In this document: positions 10,156 through 20,994 of the stretch, in pieces | Position numbering within the stretch: position 1 is the stretch's first letter | Layout of the letters: each line of letters begins with the position of its first letter | Assembly: GCA_013180625.2 (NCBI GenBank) | Contig: SNVD02009094.1 | Location: 248,001-312,000, forward strand | DNA length: 64,000 nucleotides | Direction: 5' to 3' | Source of the DNA: Boswellia sacra | Lineage: Eukaryota > Streptophyta > Magnoliopsida > Sapindales > Burseraceae | The notes under the pieces: model-generated | What the model saw: only the letters and a program-made list of their open reading frames with translations | Database searches by the model: none | What the model was told of the DNA's origin: nothing | Made by a program: the position numbers and the translations under genes

Positions 10156-13051
10156 CTATGAAACACCAGGCATATTTTGCATTGTGGAATTTTGGCCTAC
10201 AACATTCGACATAGGAGCCTGGGTCAAACTCGAGACAGGTAATCCAGAAGAACCCGTTACTCCAGCTGATGCCATGTTATTCTGTAGGCTCTGGGATAAC
10301 AGCTGTTGGCGTGATTGAGTCTGATTAGCTAATGGTATAGGAAGTGGTTGCCCTTGGCTGCGAACTTGATTTTGCATACCAGACCCTATTCAAAATGAAA
10401 AGGCCAAAACAAAAACCAACTTAGAAGAAAAAACAGAAACATCATCAAGAAACATGTAAGCAGGTAAAAATCAATGAAAAGTCATTTAAACACCGAGGGT
10501 ATAAAATGTATATAAGATGGATTAAATTCACAGCACCGGACAGCGAAAGAGGGAGGAGGGAGAAAGAGAATAAAATTATTCAACAGAAATACTTATTTCA
10601 CCTCCCCTATGGTTCATCAAAATTATATTCTCACTCCTTCACACACACATGCGCACGCGCGTGCGCACACCCACACACGCGCACACACACGCACGCACAC
10701 GCATGCACACGCGCACACACCACAAAAAATTGCCAAGGATCTTGCATATATTGCCATATTCATCATTGATACATATTCTTCTGGTATTCTACAGAGAAAA
10801 GAAGAAATCAATTATAGTAAGATAAACAAGTTTAACGTACTAAGCCATTCCACATTGGTTTAATGTAACATCTACTATGGACTCCACCTGATAGGTTAAC
10901 TTTCTGGTTCGGATTTGTCTAAAGACATACCTTAAATTTATAAAATAAAGATAAGTCAGAGAACCATTTCCCCATTGCCAAGAGCATTTGGAACTTACTG
11001 TAACTGACACCTTACACCTCCTACCAGTGCCCAAACATCATATATTATATCTCTTCATTGGAATACTATAATCAAGATGAATATCCATGCATTTATGCGG
11101 TGTGTAAATTAATATCACCAACAATGCTTCACAAAAAGCATAATAGGTGGGACCAATTGAAAGTTAAGTTTTTCTAAGGTGTCACATCACAGAAATTTGT
11201 CCTTCAATGTCATTACCTGGATCTGGGGGTTTGTTGCTGTTCCCAGCACCATTGGAAGGCAAAGAGTTAGGTATCTCATTCTGAGACTTTGACTCCATTG
11301 AAAGCATTTTCAGAGATATTTTCCGCAAATAATCCGACTGAAATTTGAAATCAATATGAAATTATAAATCTCATAGTACTTAATATTTGAAAACGTCAAA
11401 AGGAAAAAAATGACAAAACAGTGCAAAAGCTGTGTATATTTATGCATAACATCTAAAAAAAAAAAAAAATTGACAGGCTTAGCATGGTTAAAAATCTCCC
11501 CTGAAACTTTACCCTGCTATGATAGGGAGGCCAAAAAACGAAAAATTTTCACTCAATACCTTTTAACCTGTTATTTCTGTCTAGTAGCTCCTTTTCACCT
11601 TTGATAATTTTCTTGTTCTTTCTTTTAAGCATAGTTTTAACAACAATAACATCAAGAAAACATGATATGTTAATAAAATAAATTTTATAAGCCAATAACA
11701 TTATGTTTTCTTCTTTCTACTCTCTATTCATTTACCATCATTTATTTATTTATTATTATTATTATTATTATTTCCATTTGGAGCTTCTCTGGCACACTTA
11801 TCACTTATAATGTACCTAGCTATTTAGTTCAGCATGTGTATGCATCTTCATGTTAATAGACATGTACATGCTCACAAAATTTGTAAATTAAAAAAAAAAA
11901 TATGAAACTTTGGAAAGAAGAAACACTATCGGCTAGCCATGCAAATATAGTGCATATATATGAAAGTAGGTATTTATATATAGATTCAAGAAAAACTACA
12001 GGTCCATGATTTAAATTTACCTGACTTATGGCATCAATATATATCTTTTCCTCAAACCTGCCAGCAATTTTCTTGAGTTCATATAAACCCTCTTGTCCGG
12101 AAAAAGGAAGATGCCTCTTCAATGTGTCCATTCTATTAAAAAAAAAAAAAAAACACAATAAGTGAATTACTAACTGAGCAAGTTCTACCAAAAGAAGCAT
12201 AATAAAATTGTAACACTAGAGTCATGAATGAATTTTGATGAACATACCATGCATACACTAACCATAAATTTCCATAGGAATTTGTGTGTGTGTGTACAGC
12301 AGCTTGAAACTGTTTACACTTTCATATTTTGAAGAAGGCACATGTCTACTGATGCTTGAAAGAATGATCTTAGTGCCTTAAATTTTTCTTTTGGCTGATG
12401 ACCAATTCTAATATTATCTTCAATTCTTATGTTACTCTTTCACTAAAGCCGCCCCTTATTTCCACCTTAACACAATACAAGTAAAAAGTAAGTACAGGAA
12501 ACAACTATGCAGGCAACCTCTTTAGTTCTTAATGCATGGTTTTGCTTGAACGGCTCAGTTCTCATTGGTACTCCAAAGCCCATAAACCAGTCCAAACTAC
12601 CAGTCCAAACTACAACAATTTAAACGAGGATGTCTTTTCATTTAGTAACATATTTTATTTGAAATGATCAAAGGTAGTCAAATAAAACAAAGTGATAATG
12701 CATGAAAGCTGCCCTATCAGGCGAATTTCAACTCAGGCTTCATATTTTTAATCAACAAAACATACCCCCATCTGCTAGTGACTAATCTCTAACTTTTATT
12801 TATTTATTTCTTCTTCTTCTTTTGTTTATTTTAAGAACTTCAGTTATCATTACCATTACCGCAAATGCTTATAAAAAATAAAACTCCTCTAAGAAAAATT
12901 GCAAGATTTAAAACAGAATATGATAAGGAGATTCTTACATCTTGTTGACAATTCTTTGCCGCGAATCAGGCTGCAACTGGGTTCTCCAATTACCAGTGTC
13001 CATGACAGGTTCTCCACCTTGAGGGGTAGGCCTCCAATTATTGGTATCCAC
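10156..13051 (-). pseudogene. MED15A-like: MED15a-like gene B: KIX-only, start lost, truncated
   Basis: Exons 13051-12939, 12132-12021, 11337-11217 and 10385-10156 join in frame with good GT/AG sites to 191 codons. The first codon is GTG where gene A has ATG; the next in-frame ATG is codon 17 (13003), giving a possible 175-residue product. The KIX region is kept: TGNWRTQLQPDSRQRIVN, DTLKRHLPFSGQEG, DYLRKISLKMLSMES. Exon 4 (GMQNQVRSQGQPLPI, rich in Gln and Ser) stops at TAG after MQNMPGVS. Family members read on here with Gln then NTVGNSMGQ, so this looks like a CAG-to-TAG change. Twenty codons further the homology ends at the duplication junction, so the large Gln-rich middle and C-terminal tail are absent. 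Either a pseudogene or a gene for an isolated KIX domain. Confidence 0.82.
10640..10720 (+). repeat. CA/CG-rich imperfect microsatellite
   Basis: Alternating ACACAC, GCGCAC and GCACGC runs in intron 3 of gene B. Such alternating purine-pyrimidine tracts can adopt Z-DNA. The overlapping frames on both strands are shadows of this repeat. Confidence 0.93.
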
Positions 13052-14569
13052 TGAATTCTAACTTCAATGAAAAAATAAGTGAAAAAAAAAGAAGTTCAAA
13101 ATCCCTGCAACAAAATCAAATGGCCATCACAAAATAAACCAGTAAAGAGGGGGAAAGGAAAGGATTTTCCATTAAGGTGACAAAGATGGGTCAAATTAAA
13201 CTGAATAAAATTCTCTACATAACAGCAAATAACTTCTAAATATTCCCAAATACATAATTTATGCATATTAAAAAAACAAAATACATATAACAATAGTACA
13301 CAACCATTCAGCACAAAAACTAAATTATGAACAACTAAACCAAGCACACCCTCATAATGCAATTTGTACTCAATGCCCAGCCAAGCCCCCGCCAAAACGA
13401 TAAACAAAGAGACCTAACCTCCCCAATAATCATCTATCAATGTGTGTAAGTGGGGCCATGGATCAGCTTTGCCAAATCATCCACAATATCAAACTAGAAA
13501 AGAAAGAAAAATAAAAGTACCACACATATCTGGCTTATTCTTCCCAGTTAATGATATAGTAAGGTTTTCTAGAAAAAATTGCTGTGAGTAATCAACGTCT
13601 GGCAAACATGCAAAGTCTAACATTTCTCCTTTCCCTCTCTTTGACACCACATACATCAAACCGCATTAAAAACACCTGAAATCTCCTTATGTTGATAAAT
13701 ATACTTCATGTAATCTGCTGAGCTTAGTGGCATTTCAGCCAAAAGAACTGGAGCACTAAACCATTTACTGGATTCAAATCATAGCATTAGTTTGTTCAAC
13801 CAGCACGCTAGAATCCAAACAATTATCATAATAAACTTACAAGTTACTGACATTTCATTCTTTCACAGAGATTAACAATTAGCTCAAGCCACTTAAAACT
13901 ACCTTGCTTCATCGAGTTTCCGAATCCAAATAGAGCCACACTCCATCACTTTGAGTCAAAAATAACAATTCTCATAGCATGTAAACCTCAAAAAAGTCAT
14001 TGACTTACTAAAGGCCCCAGAAAAATTCCATAATTATACATTATTCCTGCGTAAGCTTATCTGGGTTGCTTTTCTTTTGGGCAAACTAATATTCCATAAA
14101 CTTATTTAAAATAAAGAGGCTGCAAAAACCATAAAAAAAAGACATGGGTTCTGTTTGTTTCACCGGAAAATTACTTTTTTTTTCTGAGAAAAAAAAGGAA
14201 GTTCGAGCTTTCGCAACCCAGAAACAAGAGAATCGTAAACACCCAGATGAATATCTAGATACGCAGGTATAAAAAATTCTAAAAAAATTAATCAATTGAC
14301 GAAAAAAATAAGAATTTTGAGACAAAACTCGAGCAATCTCAAACCCCATTCATTCGTCAATGGAAAATATTATCAAAACATGAAAATAAGAACAACCCTT
14401 TTTGCTTGTTTTTCTTTTTCCATTAAAAAAAAGATAAAAAACCTGTTTTGAGCTTAAACCGGACTAGCAATTCATATCCTAAAAAAATAAAATTTCTCTT
14501 CAATGATCGGAGTATGAAAAAATTACGTGAATGGAACCAAAAAAAGGGAGATTGAAAGAGAGGGAGCAC

Positions 14570-14697
14570 CTGGGAAAAGTTGGGTGGCGGTATTTTTCTT
14601 CGATTTTCTCTAAAGAGAGAAAATTTGAAGAAGAAAAAGAGAGAAGAAGAGAGCGTCCGTCAGGTGTTGGACCAAAGTGAAGAAAAATATTTTGAAG
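14570..14697 (-). promoter_or_regulatory. 5' leader / promoter-proximal region of gene B
   Basis: Same CT-rich leader as in gene A, with donor TCCCAG|GTGCTCC at 14570. The MULE target duplication begins at 14698, so any promoter elements further upstream in A are displaced by 4.2 kb in B and the MULE terminal repeat is now the adjacent upstream sequence. Confidence 0.5.
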
Positions 14698-14707
14698 AAA
14701 AAAACTT

Positions 14708-16007
14708 GGGAAAATTAAGAAAATAGACATAATCAGGGGGTGTTGTTAAAATTTAAACATATTTAGCGAAATTTTTATATCATAGATACTTTTTTGATAA
14801 AAAATCAAATATTCTTGTATAATCAATTTTTTTCTAAATCTTTCTTATTTTTTTTCGGACAAAATTAAAGAAAGTCAGTAAACAAAGCAAAGACAAAGAA
14901 AACAGTCACAGATTCATATACTTCACTGTCCGAAATAACCTCAACAGCTAAAACTGAGCAAATAACATAAGAATAATTTTCCTTAATCTCTCTCTAAATA
15001 GCATGAAAATTTCATTAGGTTGTAATATTTTCGTTTTTTATAGTTTTGGTAACTGTCAACCGCATTATATAGCTTAAATATGGGATATGTATGTGAACTA
15101 AGGTTAGAGATAGTGTCGTTTTTGTGAAAATTTGTTAGAAATTAGCATTCGTTATAAGAAAATCTGGTATCGCTATCGACGGATGAAGAAGACGAGATTT
15201 GTCGAGCGTCGTCGAGTGTCGAGCGGTTTTGTCGGATCGAATCTCGACATGTAGGACAGTAGTGTCGAGTGTCTAGGCGTCGTGTCGATTCTAGGTTCGA
15301 GTGTCGAGGGTTCGAGTTTTGTCGAACATATAGTGGCGTGACGAACTGGACGAAAGCCGGATGCAAATTTCATCGAGTTCGTGTGTCGAGTGTCGAGCTT
15401 CGAGTTTTCATCCGGCATGTCGAGTGTCGGATACGTGAAAACCGACGTGTAGCCATGTATGTCGAGTATCCTGGAGAGTCGTTGGTTGAGCGTCAAGATT
15501 CGTGTGTCAAGTGTTTGAGTTTGTGCGTCGAGCTGAGTGCCGAACATGATGAGTGTCGGATGCAAAGATCGTCAACTTCGTCTGTCGAGTGTCGAGGTTT
15601 CTCGTCGAGTGTCGTCGAGCGTTTGGGGGGAACATTCGTTTTTGTGACTTTTGTAAGCAATTTCGTAATTATATTTTGTCCACGGACCTTATATAATATG
15701 TCTCAATCATGCATGAAATAGAAACTTTATGCATACTTATCGTATACAATAGTTCTTAGACAGTGCAAGAAAACGGTAGTTATTTGTATACCGGTGGGAC
15801 GGGAAGCTATTGATAATTCATAGGTGTGCTACCTATAATAAGTTGGTTGACTGTATTAGTACTAAAATGGGTTGGGATCTTCATAAGAATAAAATGAGTT
15901 TAGAGGTTCAATTTATTTGTAAGGGTGTTCTGCCAATACCGATTCGTATTGAGACTGACGACGATGTTTGTTTTTTTATATAATATTGTTTGGAGGACCA
16001 ACAATCT
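14708..16007. repeat. Left terminal inverted repeat of the MULE
   Basis: About 1.3 kb, inverted copy of about 17540-18881. Similarity runs from the element end through the GTCGAG-rich block and stops just after the string GTTTGGAGGACCAACA, where the two arms diverge. The arms carry many substitutions and some indels, so the element is not a very fresh insertion. Confidence 0.85.
15180..15620 (+). repeat. Degenerate GTCGAGTGTCGAG repeats in left TIR
   Basis: Dozens of short, irregular repeats built on GTCGAG and GTGTCGAG. The inverted arm has the complement at 17935-18410. Spacing is irregular, so this is subterminal repetition of the MULE and not an array of a fixed unit. It is strikingly GC- and CpG-rich for this window. 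Confidence 0.85.
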
Positions 16008-16205
16008 TATACACCATTAGTTGTCAAACTTAAAGATAGGGAGAAGCAAAGACAGAGGTCAGGATCTGATGCAGTACGTAGGCGACAAAGATCTTCTCAT
16101 CCCTCTTTATCTTGTTCAACAAGTGGAAGCAACCAATTAAGTGAGTTTACTCCTGTTTGTGCACAACCACAATTGAATGATGATATTGGCATTGAGTTTG
16201 AGTAG
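15773..16205 (+). pseudogene. MULE transposase-like N-terminal remnant, left arm, with Ser/Arg-rich tail
   Basis: Reads, with shifts and a stop, as a start similar to the right arm (TGGTGKPLIIHRCATYN, LVDCISTKMGWDL, KGVLPIPIRIETDDDVC), then LVVKLKDREKQRQRSGSDAV and a Ser-rich stretch ending DDIGIEFE. This arrangement is like the N-terminal domain that precedes the catalytic part in plant MuDR-family proteins. The catalytic DDE domain is missing. Confidence 0.55.
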
Positions 16206-16342
16206 TGTTCAGGGCATGCAGGGCATGTGTCAGTTGGGGTTGGGGTGTTAATTTGAAAATAAATAAGGGGTGCCTCCGTCAATGCCATCGAGATTGGTAC
16301 GTCATCTTGACAGTATTAGAGAGTTTGAGAGTCTAGGTAATA

Positions 16343-17304
16343 GTGATGATGTTAATGATGACAATGGTAGGTGATGAAGATTACGAAGATAATGATGATG
16401 GTAGTGATGATGTTAGTGCGCATGTTGACGAATACAATGATGATTGCACAATTCGTATGGAGAATGATGTTGAGGGATTGGATGATGGTAGTGATGATAT
16501 TAGTGCGCATGTTGATAATACTCGGATAGACTAGATGACATTAACTGGGTGCACGAGGAGGACTTAGTCTAGTTTGTCCTGGGACAGTTGCCCCTCGTTA
16601 CAATACAATGGGTCGAAGTAGATAAGGTGAGAACATTTATATTCACAGAGTTAGTATGTGCCATTTTATTTGAAATGTTGTGATTGATTTCTATGTTGTC
16701 AATTTCCTTTTCAGCTCTATCTCCCTGTTAACATCAGTGACAATCATTGGGTGGTAGCTGAGGTGGAATTGAATCGCCGTCACATTACCATATACGACTC
16801 AGCTGTTGGGCATACTTTCACAGACACAGTCATACAGATAGTCCGGTGCTTGGCCGAGCTAATATCCCGTATGGTGTCAATGGATGTTTACGGTATTCCT
16901 GACTATCCGCAACCCCATTCGACATTATGCACATCGAGGATGAGGGCCAGGTGCTACAGCAGGAGCCTGGGGGAGGAGCATGTGGCGTGTACTGCTTGAA
17001 GTACATCGAGTTCCTAATGGGGGGTGTCCCACTGACAGAGATTAAGGCATTCACAGATGAATGCCTGCAGGAGAGAATGGCGATATACCTTTGGGTCAAT
17101 CGCCTTTATCCACAAACACAGGAGGCCGCCACGACGCCGTCCGAGGTTGGGGCCTTCACAGTGCCTGCTGATCTTATGCCTGCTGATGTTGCAGCCAATA
17201 CTAGGACTGCTGATGATGTGTCAGCGGATGTTACGACCACCATTGGCCATGACGACGTTGATTCAGCGAAGGTTGAGCAGCATTCGAGCACGATTGTACC
17301 ATGA
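16343..17304 (+). pseudogene. Ulp1-like (C48) peptidase remnant inside the MULE
   Basis: An Asp-rich stretch (DDGSDDVSAHVDEYNDD, 16343-16534) is followed by DDINWVHEEDLV, stop, and FVLGQLP. After a probable intron (donor near 16628, acceptor near 16713) comes YLPVNISDNHWVVAEVE, ITIYDSAVG and, in another frame from about 16921, QQEPGGGACGVYCLKYIEFL. These hold the His (NHWVV), Asp (IYDS) and Cys (ACGVY) of the cysteine protease triad of SUMO proteases of the Ulp1 type. At least one stop and one frameshift break it. The tail (16990-17304) is Ala/Thr-rich with no recognised domain. Confidence 0.75.
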
Positions 17305-17539
17305 GATCACCTTGCATTGTATATATTATGTTTAGTTACACTTTTTTTTTTGGTTGATAGTTTCTGGATATTTACACATTATTGTATAGTGACATTTTTT
17401 GTATAGTCACACATGGTTTTCATGTATAGTTGTATGAAAACTTGTAAATACATCTTTTTTCGGTTGTATTAGCACATACATTTTTCTCATATTTTCCGGT
17501 TGTATATATTTTTACAGTATAGTGGAGGCGAGTGTGCTC

Positions 17540-18881
17540 CATGTATATGACTGTTGGTCCTCCAAACAATGTTGTATAAAAAAAACAAACATCGTCGTCA
17601 GTCTCAATACAAATCGGTATTGGCAGAACACCCTTACAAGCAAATTGAACCTCTAAATTTATGTTATACTTACGAAGATCCCAACCCATTTTAGTACTAA
17701 TACAGTCAACCAACTCATTATAGGTAGCACACCTACGAATTATCAATGGCTTCCCCATCCCACCAGTGTACCAATAACCACCGTTTTCTTGCACAGTCTA
17801 AGCTCCATTGTATACAATAAATATACGTAAAGTTTTCATTTCTTGCATGATAGAGACATACCATATAAGGTCCGTGGACAAAAGATAATTACGAAATTGC
17901 TTACAAAAGTACCAAAAACGAATGTTTTGCCCAAACGCTCGACGACACTCGACGAGAAACATCGACACTCGACACTCGACAAATGATACTCGACACTTGA
18001 CACACGAATTCGACGATCTTTGCATCCGACACTCGTCACATTCGGCACTCAGCTCGACACACAAACTCAAACGCTCGACACACGAGTCTTGACGTTCGAC
18101 CAACGACTCTCCAAGATACTCGACATACATGGCTACACGTCGGTTTTCATGTATCCGACACTCGACATGCTGGATGAAAACTCGAAGCTCGACACTCGAC
18201 ACACGAACTCGACGAAATTTGCATCCGGCTTTCGTCCAGTTTGTCATGCCACTAGATGCTCGACGAAACTCGAACCCTCGACACTCGAACCTAGAATCGA
18301 TACGACGCCTAGACACTCGACACTACCATCCTCCATGTTGAGATTCGATCTGACAAAACCGCTCGACACTCGACGACGCTCGACAAATCTCATCTTCTTC
18401 ATCCGTTGACAGCGATACCAGATTTTCTCAAAACGAATGCCAATTTTCAGCAAATTTTCATAAAAACGGTACTATCTCTAACCTTAGTTCACATACATAT
18501 CCTATATTTAAGTTACATAATGCGGTTGACAGTTACCAAAATGATAAAAAACGAAAACATTACAACCTAATGAAATTTTCATGCCATTTAGAGAGAGATT
18601 AAGGAAATTGTTCTTATCAGATTTGCTCACCTTCAGTTGTTGAGGCTGTTTCGGACAGTGAAGTGTATAGATCTATAACTGATTTCTTTGTTCTTAGTTT
18701 CGTTTACTGAATTTCTTTAATTTTGTCTGAAGAGGGAATTAGGCAGGATTTGAGAAAAAATTGATTATACAAGGGTATTTGAGTCTTTTTGTCAAGAAAG
18801 TGTCTATGGCATAAAAATTTTTCACTATGTGTCTAAATTTTTATAAGACCCCCTAATTGTATCTATTTTCTCAATTTTTCA
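17540..18881. repeat. Right terminal inverted repeat of the MULE
   Basis: Inverted counterpart of the left arm. It contains the CGACACTCGAC-rich block (about 17935-18410) and, at the inner end, the minus-strand remnant of a transposase-like N-terminal region. Confidence 0.85.
17543..17794 (-). pseudogene. MULE transposase-like N-terminal remnant, right arm
   Basis: Minus-strand frame with YWYTGGMGKPLIIRRCATYN, ELVDCISTKMGWDLRKYNIN, KGVLPIPICIETDDDVCFFY and LFGGPTVIY. It is the inverted twin of the plus-strand remnant at 15773 and ends where the TIR ends. It resembles the MuDR N-terminal domain; no catalytic domain follows. Confidence 0.55.
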
Positions 18882-19552
18882 AAAAAAACTTTGCTTTCTG
18901 GATTGATATTCTCACTTCTAAAGCATCCGTCGTGTCCATACATGTCCTTCTTTGTAATTTTAGTTTTTAAAAGGCCCTCTCGTATTTTAAAATTTTAATT
19001 AATCCCCTTCTCTGAAAATCACCATGTTCAGTCAACTAATACGTCATTTTGTTTTTAAACTTATGACCCAAAAACCCTCTCTAGTTTTAAAATTTTCATT
19101 TACCGCCATTGCTAGAGGTCTCCATCCTAAGTCAACTTGCTTGTTTTTCTTAGTAATTTTGCTTTTGGAGCAAACAAACCCTCTCTCATTTCCAAATTTT
19201 TCTAACCCCTCCTATGGCTTAAAATCTCCTTCGGAATCAACTTCTATTAAACAAAAATGATAAGAAATAACCAAAATTCATGAGCTGTTTTAAAAATTGT
19301 AGGTTTTTTTTAATTATCCAATGAAGCTGGAATGAAAAAAAAGCTTAAAATTGCTTTTAATAATGAGAAATAACAAAAATTTAGCCCTTTAGACCTAAAA
19401 AAAAAGTTTACTATTTTTTAAATATTCTTTGGAAATTGATTATGTTTGTACTTATCTCTTTATTAAAAGAACATGAGAGATCAAAAATGGTAATAAAATG
19501 TTTTAGGATTTAATAGAATATGCTTATTGCAAGGGACATGAAACATGCAAAC

Positions 19553-19731
19553 CAAGGGCGGATCTAGACATCATCGTTTGGAGGAGCCGGGCTGAAAATC
19601 AAAAAAGGGGGGACCATTAAGATATAATATAAATTTTGGACCAGATAAAAATTAATATAAAACTTAGATTTTTTTTTTTAAAATTTTGTAGGGGCTATGG
19701 CCACCTTGGCCACTATCTAAATCCGTCCCTG
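19553..19731. mobile_element. Short non-autonomous hAT-like element, unit B copy
   Basis: Orthologous to 3903-4084 within the duplicated block, with the same ATGCAAAC target duplication (19545-19552 and 19732-19739). The right end here (CAGGGACGGATTTAG reading inward) is closer to the presumed original inverted repeat than the A copy is. Confidence 0.75.
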
Positions 19732-20856
19732 ATGCAAACCAAAAGTGAATAAAGAGTTGATAGTAAATAACAAAGGAGGTTATAATGTTTATATAAAAAG
19801 GCTAATATTATCGACTACCTTGAGCTTAACTTAATATCATTTTGAAAGAGACTTCTATGTTATAAAAATCAGAGAAGTTTCTTTCTTGTGATTTTTGTTT
19901 TCATCCAAACAAACTCGCTCTAATTTTAAAATTTTTACTAACCTCCCTACCGTTTGCAATCTTTCTCATTAGTCAACTTCTATTAAAAGAAAAAAAATAA
20001 AAGAGTAAAATAAGCTTAAAAAATATACAAGAATACATTAATAATAAGGGACGTTTGTAATAGATTTAAGACTACAGGTGAGTTTAGGGTGATTTCTGAA
20101 AATCCAATTCCTAAACCTTCACAGGTCCTTGAATTTCTGTTTTAACTAAAAAAACCCTCTCAAATTTTTAATTTTCACTAGCCCCCCTACTATTGAATTC
20201 TTCATTGCTAGTCAACTTCTTTTGAATTTTTTTAATAAAATCAATGATAAAAGAATAAAAATGGTAATATAATTTTAATAATCTAAAAGAATCTACTTAC
20301 CGTAGGAGAGGATAATGAATATATTGATTTAAAGATGATTTATATTAATTTTTAAAATAATATGAAGTTATTTAATACTAAAATTTCATAAAAATTTTCA
20401 ACTTAAAGTCATCCCCTGTACTTTTGACTCAAGTGACTCACCCCGAGTGGGTAAAATATTGAGGAGGGCCAATATTTACAAATGTTACAAATAAACGTGG
20501 AGGTATCTTTAATTTTAAATAAAATATATATAGTGGATTTTGTTAAAACCAAATTTCTAAAATAACTTTTTGATGAATTTCGAAATATATGAACAAGGTT
20601 TTCTTTACTCTAGAGCTACATTTAGTTTTCTTATTAGTACAAATTTTAGTAAAATTTTGTTGATTATTTAGTGATCAAGTATAGCTTAAAAAATATATAT
20701 TATTTGTTGATTGAAATAGGACAATATCCTTTGAAATTGGATATTTTAATATCTAATCGAAAAAAGAAAACACTTCCCAGAAAGCTTAAAACTCAAAAAA
20801 CAGCTTTTCAAAACCAAAAAAATGAATTAAAAAGCTCTTCTCGTATTTACTTATAG

Positions 20857-20994
20857 GCAGGGCCGGAGTCGCCTAGTCCTTTCCAAAATGGAAAATTTTA
20901 AATAATACAGCCAAAAAAAGTTTAATTTCAAAGTAGTCCATATATTCATATTATTCCCAGTTTGCCCCCTGTCAAAACTATGCTCGACCCCTAC
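20857..20994. mobile_element. Probable short hAT-like element, unit B
   Basis: Orthologous copy of the element at 5253-5391: CAGGGCCGGAGTCGCC at the left and GACCCCTA at the right. No coding capacity. Confidence 0.5.

Larger units (their letters stand above)
14708..18881. mobile_element. Mutator-like element with long TIRs and Ulp1 remains (Kaonashi-type)
   Basis: A 4174 bp insertion flanked by the 10 bp duplication AAAAAAACTT (14698-14707, 18882-18891). Unit A has the empty site near 3235-3260. Terminal inverted repeats are about 1.3 kb: left from GGGAAAATTAAGAAAATAGAC, cut here to GGGAAAATTAAGAAAATAG, right from TGAAAAATTGAGAAAATAG reading inward. Both arms contain matching GTCGAG-type repeats and a matching coding remnant. 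Target duplication of 9-10 bp and long TIRs are typical of MULEs, and internal Ulp1-like (C48) peptidase remains are known from the plant Kaonashi MULEs. No full transposase is present, so the copy is non-autonomous. Confidence 0.88.

Noticed and set aside
10506..10863. Frames rich in His, Thr, Ala and Cys over the CA/CG microsatellite
   Set aside because: Pure microsatellite translation within intron 3 of gene B.
15180..15620. Short repeated GTCGAG units resembling a CRISPR-like or satellite array
   Set aside because: Unit spacing is irregular, there are no spacers of constant length, and the inverted twin at 17935-18410 shows it is part of the MULE terminal repeats in a plant genome.
15173..18453. 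Overlapping 60-170 residue frames rich in Arg, Ser, Val and Cys on both strands
   Set aside because: They are translations of the GTCGAG repeat in the MULE arms. No start context, no domains, and the frames mirror each other between the arms.
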